The translations under genes were made by a program, and so were the position numbers. From RGIG2041 sp045578865 (GTDB lineage Bacteria > Bacillota > Clostridia > UBA1381 > UMGS1253), in NCBI GenBank assembly GCA_045578865.1, contig JAZNLB010000013.1, forward strand, positions 1 to 64,000: a stretch of 64,000 nucleotides of DNA, in the 5' to 3' direction. This document shows, piece after piece, positions 51,726-61,231 of the stretch. Position 1 is the stretch's first letter. The number at the start of each line of letters is the position of its first letter. The notes below the pieces were generated by a model that ran no database searches, had not been told where the DNA came from, and worked only from the letters and a program-made list of their open reading frames with translations.

Positions 51726-52592
51726 ATGGCAGACGGCATTATTGTAAAAGGAATCGGCGGATTTTACTACGCGCGCACCGAGGGGCGCATGGTGGAGTGT
51801 AAGGCACGCGGCATCTTCCGTAAGGAAGGGCAAACGCCCATGGTGGGCGATCGTGTGCGCCTCAGCGAAAAAAACGGTAAGGGCAGCATTGAAGAAATTT
51901 ATCCGCGTAAAAATCAACTCATTCGTCCGGCGGTATCCAATATTGACCGCCTGGTGGTAACGGTGGCACTCACCGACCCTGCACCGAATTTGTTTTTGGT
52001 GGACTGCTTTTTGCTTTTGGGAGAAGCGGCAGGGATTGATACACTTTTGTGCTTTAACAAATCCGACTTAACGCAGGATACCTCCGTGGTGGATTTGTAT
52101 CGTCGCGCAGGGTATGAAACAATTTTGACCAGCGTCGAAAAGGGCGAGGGTATTTGTGAGCTGCGTGAAAAACTGGCAGGCCGCACAAGTGCGCTTGCAG
52201 GAAATTCCGGTGTGGGAAAGTCGAGTCTGCTCAATGCTGTCGGCATCACAGGTGAGATGCAAACCGGTGCCATCAGCGAAAAAATCAAGCGGGGCAGACA
52301 CACCACGCGCCATGTGGAACTTTTGCAGCTTGACGGCGGCGGTTTTGTATTTGATACGCCGGGGTTTTCGAGTTTTGAATTGCCGGAAATTGCGGCAGAC
52401 GACCTGGCGATGTATTTTCGTGAGTTTGCGCCCTATCTGGGCGATTGCCGTTTCCGTGGATGCGCGCATATCCATGAGCCGGACTGCGCTGTAAAGCAAG
52501 CGTTTGCAGAAGGTAAAATCGGTGAAAGTCGCTATCGGAGTTACTGCGCTTTATATGAGGAGCGCAAAAAGATTAAAGATTGGCAGAAATAA
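51726..52592 (+). CDS. rsgA: Ribosome small subunit-dependent GTPase A
   Basis: 288-residue circularly permuted GTPase for 30S maturation. OB domain (about 1-65), then G motifs in permuted order: FNKSD, GNSGVGKSSLLN, FDTPGFSSFEL, and a C-terminal zinc finger with CRFRGCAHIHEPDC. The nearest AGGAG is 12 bp before the ATG, slightly long. Usual position after the kinase and before rpe. Confidence 0.96.
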   Translation: MADGIIVKGIGGFYYARTEGRMVECKARGIFRKEGQTPMVGDRVRLSEKNGKGSIEEIYPRKNQLIRPAVSNIDRLVVTVALTDPAPNLFLVDCFLLLGEAAGIDTLLCFNKSDLTQDTSVVDLYRRAGYETILTSVEKGEGICELREKLAGRTSALAGNSGVGKSSLLNAVGITGEMQTGAISEKIKRGRHTTRHVELLQLDGGGFVFDTPGFSSFELPEIAADDLAMYFREFAPYLGDCRFRGCAHIHEPDCAVKQAFAEGKIGESRYRSYCALYEERKKIKDWQK

Positions 52593-52633
52593 TTTTCTTT
52601 CCAATAAAATACATAAGAAACAGAGGGATGAAC

Positions 52634-53281
52634 ATGGTAAAATTAGCACCGTCGATTCTGGCGGCGGATTTTTCAAAACTAGGGGAAGATGTGCTTAAAG
52701 CAGTGCGCGGCGGCGCGCAGTATATGCACATTGATGTCATGGATGGCGCATTTGTGCCGAACATGTCCATCGGTCCTTGCGTGGTTGCAAGTCTGCGACC
52801 GGTAACGGATGCGGTGTTTGATGTGCATCTGATGATTCATGCACCGGAGCGCTATGTGGAGGATTTTGCAAAGGCGGGCGCAGACATCATTACCGTACAT
52901 ATTGAGGCAACTGAGGATTTGGGGGCGTGTATAGATAAAATCAAGGCGCTCGGCGTGAAGGCGGGCGTATCCGTAAAACCGGCTACCCCGATTGAAGCGG
53001 TATTTCCGTATTTAGATAAACTCGACATGGTGCTCGTGATGAGTGTAGAGCCGGGCTTCGGCGGACAAAAGTATATGCCGATGGCGGAAGAGAAACTTAA
53101 AAAGATTGCCGCAGTTGCACCGGAAGGCATGGATATTTCCGTAGACGGCGGTATCAACTTAGACAATATCGGGCGCGTGGTGGCAAGCGGTGCAAATACC
53201 GTTGTAGCAGGCAGCGCTCTTTTCGGTCAGCCGGATATTGAGGCAACGACGAGATTGTTTGTAGAGAAGGCGAACGCGTGA
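52634..53281 (+). CDS. rpe: Ribulose-phosphate 3-epimerase
   Basis: Pentose phosphate pathway enzyme, 215 residues. LAPSILAADF, HIDVMDGAFVPN, HLMIHAP, VMSVEPGFGGQKY and VDGGI are the metal and phosphate motifs of the TIM-barrel epimerase. The second ATG (52634) is taken because AGAGGG touches the first. Its end overlaps thiN by 4 bp. Confidence 0.97.
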   Translation: MVKLAPSILAADFSKLGEDVLKAVRGGAQYMHIDVMDGAFVPNMSIGPCVVASLRPVTDAVFDVHLMIHAPERYVEDFAKAGADIITVHIEATEDLGACIDKIKALGVKAGVSVKPATPIEAVFPYLDKLDMVLVMSVEPGFGGQKYMPMAEEKLKKIAAVAPEGMDISVDGGINLDNIGRVVASGANTVVAGSALFGQPDIEATTRLFVEKANA

Positions 53282-53892
53282 ATAAGTGTAATATCGTATG
53301 CGGCGGTGTGATTTCGGATTTTGAAAAGACCGGTGCGCGTATAGACAAAGGCGCACCGACCATCTGTGCAGACGGCGGCTATGCCCACATAGAAAAACTC
53401 GGATTGAAAGCCGAGGTCGTGCTCGGCGATTTTGATTCGTTTGACAAAAGTCAACTGCGTGAGCAGGACAATGTGATTGTGTTTCCTGCGCGCAAGGATT
53501 TTACGGACAGCGAAATTGCGGTGCAGTATGCCATAGAGCACGGTTATACGGACCTTGTGCTCATCGGTGCGCTCGGCGGCAGACTCGACCATGCTTTGGG
53601 GAATCTGCATCTGCTCGCTTACGCACATGAAAACGGCGTGCGTGCGACCATTGTAGATGTAAACACCCAGGTGTGGTATGAAACAGCGGGCAGGCAGGTG
53701 CAGGGCAAGGCGGGCGATATTTTATCTATTGTGCCGCTGAACCGACAAGGCAGATATACTTTGCGTGGCTTAGAGTATCCTTTGGAGTGTGCACCGTTGC
53801 CGCTTACCGGCATCAGCAACATATTTACGGGCGAAACCGCAGAAGTGATTGCCGAAAATGCAGAATTTTTATTGATTCATATTTCTAAATAG
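53278..53892 (+). CDS. thiN: Thiamine pyrophosphokinase
   Basis: 204 residues; makes thiamine diphosphate from thiamine and ATP. GDFDSFD, CADGGYAHIEKLG-type substrate site (ICADGGYAHIEKL), FPARKDFTDSEIAV and GALGGRLDH are the family motifs. The GTG start overlaps the rpe stop codon (GTGA). Last gene of the operon before a strong terminator. Confidence 0.95.
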   Translation: MNKCNIVCGGVISDFEKTGARIDKGAPTICADGGYAHIEKLGLKAEVVLGDFDSFDKSQLREQDNVIVFPARKDFTDSEIAVQYAIEHGYTDLVLIGALGGRLDHALGNLHLLAYAHENGVRATIVDVNTQVWYETAGRQVQGKAGDILSIVPLNRQGRYTLRGLEYPLECAPLPLTGISNIFTGETAEVIAENAEFLLIHISK

Positions 53893-53902
53893 TAGATGCT
53901 TT

Positions 53903-53936
53903 AAAAAGCACCCACAAGATTTTGTGGGTGCTTTTT
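53903..53936 (+). terminator. Terminator after thiN
   Basis: AAAAAGCACCCACAA stem with its complement around a 3-nt loop, ending in TTTTT. It closes the long housekeeping run before the division cluster. Confidence 0.93.
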
Positions 53937-54028
53937 CGTGTTTTTAGGCAACATATACAAAATTAGTATACTCATTAGTGCAAAATGCCGAAATTCTAAC
54001 AAAAAAGCGTTAAAACTTTAAAAAACTC

Positions 54029-54057
54029 TTGAAAAAACTGTAATATTCGTGTAAAAT
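54029..54057 (+). promoter_or_regulatory. Promoter of the mraZ division/cell-wall cluster
   Basis: TTGAAA and TAAAAT boxes with 17-bp spacing, followed immediately by the three repeats at 54074-54100. Confidence 0.7.
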
Positions 54058-54073
54058 TTCATTACAGGGGTAC

Positions 54074-54100
54074 AAAGTGGTATCAAGTGTATAATTGTGG
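54074..54100 (+). promoter_or_regulatory. MraZ box: three direct repeats at 10-bp spacing
   Basis: AAAGTGG (54074), CAAGTGT (54084) and ATTGTGG (54094) repeat every 10 bp, the helical period. The pattern matches MraZ operators described in Mollicutes (AAAGTG-type repeats). Being just downstream of the promoter, it fits autorepression. Confidence 0.7.
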
Positions 54101-54162
54101 GAAATTTTCCGGACAAAAATGGACCACAACGCACAAAATTCCCCGAAAGTGTGGTGAGAACT

Positions 54163-54603
54163 TTGTTTATAGGTGAATACAAACACACTGTAGATGCAAA
54201 AGGCAGGGTGAGTATGCCGGCTAAATTCCGTACGGGAGAGGTTGGCGAGGCGTTTTTCGTGACACGCGGCTTGGACGGGTGTCTGTTTGTGTATTCAAGA
54301 GAGGAATGGACAAAGTTCTTTGATAAACTTTCCGAATTACCGAGCACAACCAACAAGGTTGCTCGTGATGTACTGCGTTACTTTACGGCGAATGTGGCGG
54401 AGTGTGAGGTAGACAAATTGGGCAGAATCAATATACCGCTTTCCTTGCGTGTACAGGCAGAACTGGAGCGCGATGTAACCATCATTGGTGCACGCAACCG
54501 TATGGAAATCTGGGATACGACAAAGTGGGAGAAGTACCAGGCAGAGCAAATCAGCGAAGAAATGGTGCTCGAAAATATGGATTCGCTCGGCATGGCATTT
54601 TAA
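54163..54603 (+). CDS. mraZ: Transcriptional regulator MraZ
   Basis: 146 residues with two AbrB-like half-domains, each with a DxKGR-type motif: HTVDAKGRVSMPAKF and CEVDKLGRINIP. It binds repeats upstream of its own operon. The TTG at 54163 is chosen because homologues start MFIGEY and GTGGTGAG lies upstream; a GTG four codons earlier is possible. First gene of the dcw cluster. Confidence 0.94.
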   Translation: MFIGEYKHTVDAKGRVSMPAKFRTGEVGEAFFVTRGLDGCLFVYSREEWTKFFDKLSELPSTTNKVARDVLRYFTANVAECEVDKLGRINIPLSLRVQAELERDVTIIGARNRMEIWDTTKWEKYQAEQISEEMVLENMDSLGMAF

Positions 54604-54619
54604 CGGGTGGTGAGCATAT

Positions 54620-55552
54620 ATGGATTTTCACCACATTCCCGTTTTGTTTGAAGAGTGTCTTGAAGGACTTTGTATCCGCAAAGACGGCATCTATGTAGAC
54701 GGAACGCTCGGCGGCGCAGGGCACGCAAGTGCCGTTGCGGCGAGATTGGAGACGGGCAGGCTCATCGGCATCGACCGTGATGACAATGCCATAAAAGCAG
54801 CAGGGGAAAGACTTGCACCGTTTGGTGAGCGTGTAACGATTGTAAAAAATAACTTTTCAAATATAAAGCAGGTACTAAGTGATTTGCAAATAGATAAAAT
54901 CGACGGTGCACTTTTGGATTTGGGTGTTTCGTCGCATCAGCTCGATGCGCCGGAGCGCGGATTTTCCTACATGCACGATGCACCGCTGGATATGCGTATG
55001 GACCGCTCGGCAGAAAAGAGCGCATACGATGTCGTAAACGGATACAGCGAAGAAGAACTGACAAAAATCATCCGTACTTACGGCGAAGAAAATTGGGCTA
55101 AACGCATTTCTGCGTTTATAGCAAAGCGACGGGCTATGAGGCCGGTCCGTACAACCGGTGAGCTTGTCAGCATTATAAAAGAGGCCATTCCTGCAGGGGC
55201 AAGGCAGGAGGGCGGACATCCGGCGAAACGCACATTTCAGGCGATTCGCATCGAGGTGAACGGCGAACTCGAAATTTTAAAAAATGCCGTTCGTGATTTT
55301 ACCGAGGTCATGCGCCCCGGCGCAAGACTGTGCATCATTACCTTCCACTCGCTCGAAGACCGCATCATTAAAGATGCCTTTGCCGAGCTGGCGCAGGGGT
55401 GTACATGTCCGAGAGAATTTCCGGTTTGCGTGTGTGGCGGAAAGCCGAAGGTAAAAATCATTACGAAAAAGCCGATTGTGGCAACCGCGCAGGAACTCGA
55501 GCAAAATTCAAGGGCCAAAAGCGCAAAACTGAGAATCGCACAGGTGTTATAG
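54620..55552 (+). CDS. rsmH: 16S rRNA (cytosine-1402-N4)-methyltransferase
   Basis: 310 residues. HHIPVLFEECLEGL at the start, the SAM site VDGTLGGAGHA, DLGVSSHQLD, GFSYMHDAPLDMRMD and ITFHSLEDRIIKD are all family motifs. Standard second gene of the cluster. Confidence 0.97.
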   Translation: MDFHHIPVLFEECLEGLCIRKDGIYVDGTLGGAGHASAVAARLETGRLIGIDRDDNAIKAAGERLAPFGERVTIVKNNFSNIKQVLSDLQIDKIDGALLDLGVSSHQLDAPERGFSYMHDAPLDMRMDRSAEKSAYDVVNGYSEEELTKIIRTYGEENWAKRISAFIAKRRAMRPVRTTGELVSIIKEAIPAGARQEGGHPAKRTFQAIRIEVNGELEILKNAVRDFTEVMRPGARLCIITFHSLEDRIIKDAFAELAQGCTCPREFPVCVCGGKPKVKIITKKPIVATAQELEQNSRAKSAKLRIAQVL

Positions 55553-55576
55553 AGAGGATAACGAGGGGGAAAAAAA

Positions 55577-56059
55577 GTGAGAACAAACGGAAATCTGGCT
55601 TTGAATCCGGCGTACAAACCGGCATATCAACCATCGCAGACTTCCTTGCGTAAGAAGGCAGATGTGTCTGTTTCTGTGCACATGAAGGCAAAAAAGAAAT
55701 CTAACCTGCTTGCAGCGTTGGTTTTTATTGCAATCCTTTTTTCCATCGCCATTTGCCTGGTAACGCGCGAAGTAAATTTGTATGAAAAAAGCAACCTTGT
55801 CAATGCATTGCAACAGAAGCTCGAAGAGGCAGAAACCGCAACAAAGCAGGCGATGGTGGCATCTGAGCAGGCGGTTGATTTGGCGATGGTTGAGACCAAT
55901 GCACTTACGAAATTCGGCATGAGCAAGCCGCAGAAACATCAAACCATCTATATCAATGTGCATCAAGGAGACTATGTAGAAAAGACAGCAAGCAAGCAAC
56001 TCGGGGAAGAACTTTATACCAGCATCAGTGCCGTGTTCGGCATATTTGGTATTCGATAA
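55577..56059 (+). CDS. FtsL-like cell division protein
   Basis: 160 residues with a basic cytoplasmic N-terminus of about 45 residues, one membrane span (NLLAALVFIAILFSIAICLV), then a short heptad-like helix (NLYEKSNLVNALQQKLEEAE). Sequence identity to known FtsL is not obvious by eye; the call rests on topology, coiled coil and the position between rsmH and the transpeptidase gene. The helix is shorter than usual and an additional C-terminal region of about 60 residues is of unknown function. GTG start after ACGAGGGGG. Confidence 0.75.
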   Translation: MRTNGNLALNPAYKPAYQPSQTSLRKKADVSVSVHMKAKKKSNLLAALVFIAILFSIAICLVTREVNLYEKSNLVNALQQKLEEAETATKQAMVASEQAVDLAMVETNALTKFGMSKPQKHQTIYINVHQGDYVEKTASKQLGEELYTSISAVFGIFGIR

Positions 56060-56153
56060 GATTATATATAATAGTGCAAATGCACTGCTTCATAGTTTTG
56101 ATTTGATGGGTTAGGTGGATACATTGCTTAACCCTTCTTTTATCTTAAAGGAG

Positions 56154-58370
56154 ATGTGCGAAAAGTCGATGAAAAACCGCACGACATTACCTGTAAAAAA
56201 CAGAATATTTATTTGCACGCTCGCAGTCGTGGTGCTGTTGGGCGCGCTTGGCGTTCGCGTGGGATATTGGCAGATTATCCGTGGAGAACAGATGCGGAAA
56301 GAAGCCACACTGCAACAAACGCGCGACCGTGCCATTACCTCAAAACGCGGCACGATTTATGACCGCAACGGCAAGGAACTGGCCGTGAGTGCATCTGTGG
56401 AACTCGTTGCCGTATCGCCACCGGAAATTGCAAAACACAAGGGCGGTGCGGAAACGGTTGCAAAGCATTTGTCCGATATTTTGGAGTTGGAATACGATAC
56501 CGTGTATGCACAGGTGAGCAAAAAACTTTCCTATGTGACGATTGCGCGCAAAGTGGAAAAGGTGAAAACCGACCAAATTCGTGCGCTCAAAACGCAAGAG
56601 GAAACCAAAAAGTTGTTTAGTGGCGTGTATCTGGAAGAAGACACCAAGCGTTACTATCCGTTTGGACATTTTGCTTCGCACTTAATCGGTTTTACGGGTA
56701 CGGATAACCAAGGGTTGTACGGCATTGAAGCGGCGCTGGATGACGAACTTTCGGGCGTGGCAGGCAGAATTATATCTGTCAAAAATGCTGCCGGCTCGGA
56801 TATGCCGTTCCAATATGAGCAAAAATACGATTCGCAGGACGGTTTAAATGTGACCTTGACCATTGACGAGACCATTCAGCATTTTGCGGAAAAACACCTT
56901 CGTCAGGCGGTGGAGGAAAACAAGCCTGCACAGGGTGCATTTGCCATTGTAATGGCGCCGAAAACGGGAGAAATTTATGCAATGACGAGCATGCCCGACT
57001 ATGATTTGAATTCTCCGTTTACGATTGTGTCTGCCGAGGCGCAGGCGCTTGTGGATGCAGAAACGGACAGCGAAAAACGCAGCACACTTCGCAGCGAAGC
57101 ACTGGCGCTGCAATGGCGAAACAAAGCTGTCAGCGATACATATGAGCCTGGCTCGGTATTTAAGATACTGACGGCGGCAATGGCGCTGGAAGAAGGCGTT
57201 GCCACCATACATGATACCTTTAATTGTCCGGGGTATACCATGGTCGGCGCTGTGAGAATTAACTGCTGGAAGACGGTGGGCCACGGACATGAAATATTCA
57301 AAGAAGGTCTGCAAAATTCCTGCAATCCGGTATTTATGGAACTTGGAAAGCGCTTGGGGCGTGATACCTTCTTTAAATATTTTACCGACTTCGGTCTGAC
57401 CGCGCCGACGGGGATTGCGGTAGGCTCGGAGGGCGAAAGCGTGTACTATACCGCGAAGTACTTAAATGAAACGGAACTGGCGACGAGTGCGTTCGGACAG
57501 AGTTTTCAGATTACACCGATGCAACTCATCAGCGCAGTTGCGGCAACGGTCAACGGCGGCAACTTGATGCGGCCGCATCTGATCAAATCCCTTTCCGACA
57601 GTCGGGGCAATGTAGTAAAAACCTACGAGCCTGAACTGGTGCGTCAGGTGGTATCGGCGCAGACGAGCGCAATTATGCGTGATTTTACCGAAGGCGTTGT
57701 TGCCTATGGCACAGGTAAGAGTGCACAGATAAAGGGATATGACATCGGCGGCAAGACGGGTACATCGGAAAAACGACCGCGTAATCAGGGCAAGTATGTT
57801 GCCTCCTTTATAGGTATGGCGCCGGCGGACGATCCGGAACTGATTTGCCTTGTGGCCATCGACGAGCCGACGGGTGATTTATATCAGGGCAGCCAGATTG
57901 CTGCACCGGTGGTTCGAAATATTTTAGAAGATACACTGGGATATATTGGTGTTGAAAAGCATTTTGATGCTTCGGAGGATATAAGCCAGCAAATCGTGCC
58001 GGAGGTGCGAAATTATGGCGTGCAGAAGGCGGCTGAGTCCGTAGCTGCGCTGGGCTTTGGTTATCAAGTCATCGGTGAAGGCGAAACAGTGGAGGAGCAA
58101 CTGCCCAAGCCGGGTGCGAGTCTTGCAAAAGGCTCGACGGTGCTTTTGTATACAACGGGAGGCGCCATACAGCAGGTGCAACTGCCTGACTTTAAGGGGC
58201 AGACCCTTGCCGATGTGCGTACGCAACTCAAAGAGTTGGGGCTTAATCTGGAAATTTTAGGCGCAACGGATGATAGTTGCCTGGTGCAAAAGCAAGAGCC
58301 GGCGGGGGGCACTATGGTTAACCCTGCAACAACGGTGCGTGTGGAGTTTGTTTATATGGCCGGCGACTAA
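56154..58370 (+). CDS. Class B penicillin-binding protein with PASTA domains (SpoVD/FtsI type)
   Basis: Transpeptidase of about 738 residues. N-terminal span IFICTLAVVVLLGALGVRVG, a PBP dimer domain, then the transpeptidase with SVFK (about residue 333), SCN in the NSCNPVFMELG segment, and KTGTSE (about 533). Two PASTA repeats follow (about 600-735), as in SpoVD and PBP2x. Which of division or spore cortex synthesis it serves is unclear; no second such gene is in the cluster, so division is likely. The start is uncertain: AAAGGAG directly abuts ATG 56154 and is 15 bp from ATG 56169; a TTG at 56124 after AGGTGG is another option. Confidence 0.93.
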   Translation: MCEKSMKNRTTLPVKNRIFICTLAVVVLLGALGVRVGYWQIIRGEQMRKEATLQQTRDRAITSKRGTIYDRNGKELAVSASVELVAVSPPEIAKHKGGAETVAKHLSDILELEYDTVYAQVSKKLSYVTIARKVEKVKTDQIRALKTQEETKKLFSGVYLEEDTKRYYPFGHFASHLIGFTGTDNQGLYGIEAALDDELSGVAGRIISVKNAAGSDMPFQYEQKYDSQDGLNVTLTIDETIQHFAEKHLRQAVEENKPAQGAFAIVMAPKTGEIYAMTSMPDYDLNSPFTIVSAEAQALVDAETDSEKRSTLRSEALALQWRNKAVSDTYEPGSVFKILTAAMALEEGVATIHDTFNCPGYTMVGAVRINCWKTVGHGHEIFKEGLQNSCNPVFMELGKRLGRDTFFKYFTDFGLTAPTGIAVGSEGESVYYTAKYLNETELATSAFGQSFQITPMQLISAVAATVNGGNLMRPHLIKSLSDSRGNVVKTYEPELVRQVVSAQTSAIMRDFTEGVVAYGTGKSAQIKGYDIGGKTGTSEKRPRNQGKYVASFIGMAPADDPELICLVAIDEPTGDLYQGSQIAAPVVRNILEDTLGYIGVEKHFDASEDISQQIVPEVRNYGVQKAAESVAALGFGYQVIGEGETVEEQLPKPGASLAKGSTVLLYTTGGAIQQVQLPDFKGQTLADVRTQLKELGLNLEILGATDDSCLVQKQEPAGGTMVNPATTVRVEFVYMAGD

Positions 58371-58396
58371 TTAGACTTTGAAAGAGGGTGTTCGTT

Positions 58397-59821
58397 ATGA
58401 AATTATCCGAATTATTGCAAAGCGTAGAAACGGTCGGCACTGTGGCGGATGTGTGTGTGCGCTCGATTGCCTACGATTCTCGTGCGGTGGAGCCGGGCGA
58501 TGTGTTTGTGTGCATCAAAGGCTACGCTACGGACGGACACCAATATGTGCAAAAGGCGATTGAAAACGGCGCTGCGGCGATTGTGGCACAAGATAGCGTT
58601 GAGGCAGATGTGCCTGTGGTGTATGTCAAAGACAGTCGTATGGCACTTGCACAGATGTCTAGGGTTTACTACGGCAAACCTGACGAAAAGATGAAAATTA
58701 TCGGCATTACGGGCACCAACGGAAAGACCACGGTGACTTATTTAATCAAGCATATTCTGGAACATTACGGGCATAAGGTCGGTTTAATCGGCACCAATCA
58801 GAATATGATTGGCGATGTTGTGTTGCCTACACAGAGAACAACGCCGGAGTCGAAAGAACTTTATTTAATGTTTGCCGATATGGCAAATGCGGGTTGCAGT
58901 CATGTGGTGATGGAGGTTTCCAGCCACGCGCTTTATCTCAGTCGTGTGGGTGGTATTCAATTTGAGGTAGGCGTGTTTACGAACTTAACGCAAGATCATC
59001 TGGATTTTCATGGTGATATGGAAAATTATTATCTGGCAAAGGCGATGCTGTTTGATGTGTGTAAAAAAAGCGTTGTCAATACCGACGATGCGTACGGCAA
59101 GCGCATAGCGCGCCTTGCGCCAAACCTGCTGGATTATTCAGTAGATACGGCATCTGCGCTGCAAGCATCCGATATTGAAATCTCCGCCAAGGGCGTACTC
59201 TATGACGCAGAGCATAACGGGGAGCGCACATCAGTGCATGTGGCAATTCCGGGTATGTTTTCCGTTTACAATTCGCTTGCGGCGCTCGGTTGTGTGATGC
59301 AGCTCGGCATACAGACAGATGATGCCGTTCGTGCACTTTTGACGGCGCATGGCGTAAAAGGCAGGGCAGAGGTTGTGCCGACATCTACGCCATACACGGT
59401 GCTCATTGATTATGCACACACACCGGACGGACTTGAAAACATCTTGTCCACCGTCAATGAATTTAAAAAGGCGCGTCTGATTACGGTGTTCGGCTGCGGC
59501 GGCGATCGTGACCGCACGAAGCGACCGCTGATGGGCGAAACGGCGGCGAGACTTTCCGATTTTGTAGTTGTAACTTCGGACAATCCGCGCATGGAAGACC
59601 CCGAGGCGATTTTAGATGACATCATACCGGGCATTGAGAAAACCGATTGCCCGTATGTGCGTATTGCCAATCGCAAAGAGGCGATTGCCTATGCACTATC
59701 CCATGCCGAGGCAGGCGATATTATCGTGCTTGCCGGCAAAGGACATGAAACTTATCAGATTTTAAACACGGGAACAATCCATTTCGATGAACGCGAAGTG
59801 GTATATGAACTGTTGCAATAA
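58397..59821 (+). CDS. murE: UDP-MurNAc-L-Ala-D-Glu:meso-diaminopimelate ligase
   Basis: Adds the third residue of the peptidoglycan stem peptide. 474 residues with the N-terminal uridine domain, P-loop GITGTNGKTTVTYLI, EVSSHAL, and the specificity motif DNPR (in TSDNPRMEDP), which in characterised enzymes contacts meso-diaminopimelate; lysine-adding enzymes differ there. GAGGGTG lies 6 bp before ATG 58397; a GTG three codons earlier is inside it. Confidence 0.95.
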   Translation: MKLSELLQSVETVGTVADVCVRSIAYDSRAVEPGDVFVCIKGYATDGHQYVQKAIENGAAAIVAQDSVEADVPVVYVKDSRMALAQMSRVYYGKPDEKMKIIGITGTNGKTTVTYLIKHILEHYGHKVGLIGTNQNMIGDVVLPTQRTTPESKELYLMFADMANAGCSHVVMEVSSHALYLSRVGGIQFEVGVFTNLTQDHLDFHGDMENYYLAKAMLFDVCKKSVVNTDDAYGKRIARLAPNLLDYSVDTASALQASDIEISAKGVLYDAEHNGERTSVHVAIPGMFSVYNSLAALGCVMQLGIQTDDAVRALLTAHGVKGRAEVVPTSTPYTVLIDYAHTPDGLENILSTVNEFKKARLITVFGCGGDRDRTKRPLMGETAARLSDFVVVTSDNPRMEDPEAILDDIIPGIEKTDCPYVRIANRKEAIAYALSHAEAGDIIVLAGKGHETYQILNTGTIHFDEREVVYELLQ

Positions 59822-59843
59822 TTCGAAAAAAGAAGGGCAGCTT

Positions 59844-61211
59844 ATGAAGGCATTTTCGGTTCAGCAAATTTTAGAAGCGACGGGCGGCACACTTGTGTGC
59901 GGCGCACCGACACAAAATTTTTCCGGCATATCTACCGACTCGCGCTGCGTCGGGTACGGGGCACTGTTTATCCCGTTTGTCGGGGAAACTTTTGATGCAC
60001 ACGATTTTATCGACAGCGCAATCAAAAGCGGTGCCAGTGGTGTGCTTACGCATAAGGATATGGCAATAGATACGCAAAGTGCGGTCATTCGCGTGCAGGA
60101 CACGAAAAAGGCATACGGCGATATTGCTCGTTACTATAAAAATCAAATTGCACCGAAAACCGTAGCGATAACCGGCTCGGTCGGCAAAACGACCACGAAG
60201 GATATGGTGGCTTGTGTGCTTTCGGAGCATTTCAGCCTTACCGTAACCGAAAAAAACTACAACAATGAAATCGGCGTTCCGAAAACCCTTTTGAGCTTGA
60301 AAGAGACGGATACGGCGGCGGTGGTGGAAATGGGTATGAACCATTTTGGTGAAATTGCTTACCTTTCCTCGATTGCACAGCCGGATGCGGCTCTAATTAC
60401 CAACATCGGTTTATCGCACATTGAAAACCTCGGCTCGCAGGAGGGCATCTTAAAGGCAAAATTAGAGGTGTTGGAGCATTTGAGCGAGGACGGCGTTTTG
60501 TTTTTAAACGGCGATGATGCGCTTTTAAATACGGTCAAGGCGGACCGCGCGATTGTGCGCTTCGGTCTGGATGCAAACACTTGTGATATCTATGCCGAAA
60601 ACATCGTATCGGGCAGCGAGGAAATTGAATTTGATGTAATTTACAAGCGCAAGAAAGCGCATGTGCATCTGCCGGTGCCGGGCGTGCACAATATCTATAA
60701 CGCACTTGCTGCGATGGCGGTCGGTGTGTTTTACGGGCTGACGCTTGCACAGACGGCGCGCGGCGTGGAAAAATTTGTGCCGGGCGATAAACGCATGAAC
60801 ATCATTCGCACGGAAAAATTTACGATTTTAAATGACTGCTACAATGCATCTCCCGCTTCGGTGGAGGCGGCGGTGCAGGTGCTTTGCGGTCTGGAAAGCA
60901 AAAGAAAAGTCGCTATTTTAGGAGACATCAAAGAACTCGGCGATTTTGCACCGGCGGCGCATGGTAAGATGGGAAAACGGATTGCCCGCTTGGGTCTTGA
61001 CTGCATTCTTGCCATCGGCGAAAATGCAAAGTTTGTCTGCCGTGGCGCGCAGGAGGGTGGCATCGGGCCAGAAAATCTACATTGTTTTAAAACCCGTCAG
61101 CAGGCGATTGATGCACTGGAAACTTTGATTTTGCCGGGCGATGCGATTTTGGTGAAGGCATCTCGTGCAATGCAGTTAGAGTATGTAACGCAGGCACTAA
61201 AGCAATTATAA
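59844..61211 (+). CDS. murF: UDP-MurNAc-tripeptide:D-Ala-D-Ala ligase
   Basis: 455 residues. Uridine domain with STDSR (GISTDSRCVGYGALF), P-loop AITGSVGKTTTKDM, EMGMNHFGEI, and C-terminal NDCYNASPASVEAAV. It completes the pentapeptide. AGAAGGGCAG precedes the ATG at 59844; an earlier in-frame ATG overlaps murE. Confidence 0.96.
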   Translation: MKAFSVQQILEATGGTLVCGAPTQNFSGISTDSRCVGYGALFIPFVGETFDAHDFIDSAIKSGASGVLTHKDMAIDTQSAVIRVQDTKKAYGDIARYYKNQIAPKTVAITGSVGKTTTKDMVACVLSEHFSLTVTEKNYNNEIGVPKTLLSLKETDTAAVVEMGMNHFGEIAYLSSIAQPDAALITNIGLSHIENLGSQEGILKAKLEVLEHLSEDGVLFLNGDDALLNTVKADRAIVRFGLDANTCDIYAENIVSGSEEIEFDVIYKRKKAHVHLPVPGVHNIYNALAAMAVGVFYGLTLAQTARGVEKFVPGDKRMNIIRTEKFTILNDCYNASPASVEAAVQVLCGLESKRKVAILGDIKELGDFAPAAHGKMGKRIARLGLDCILAIGENAKFVCRGAQEGGIGPENLHCFKTRQQAIDALETLILPGDAILVKASRAMQLEYVTQALKQL

Positions 61212-61231
61212 TATACAAGGGGGAAAAGGAT

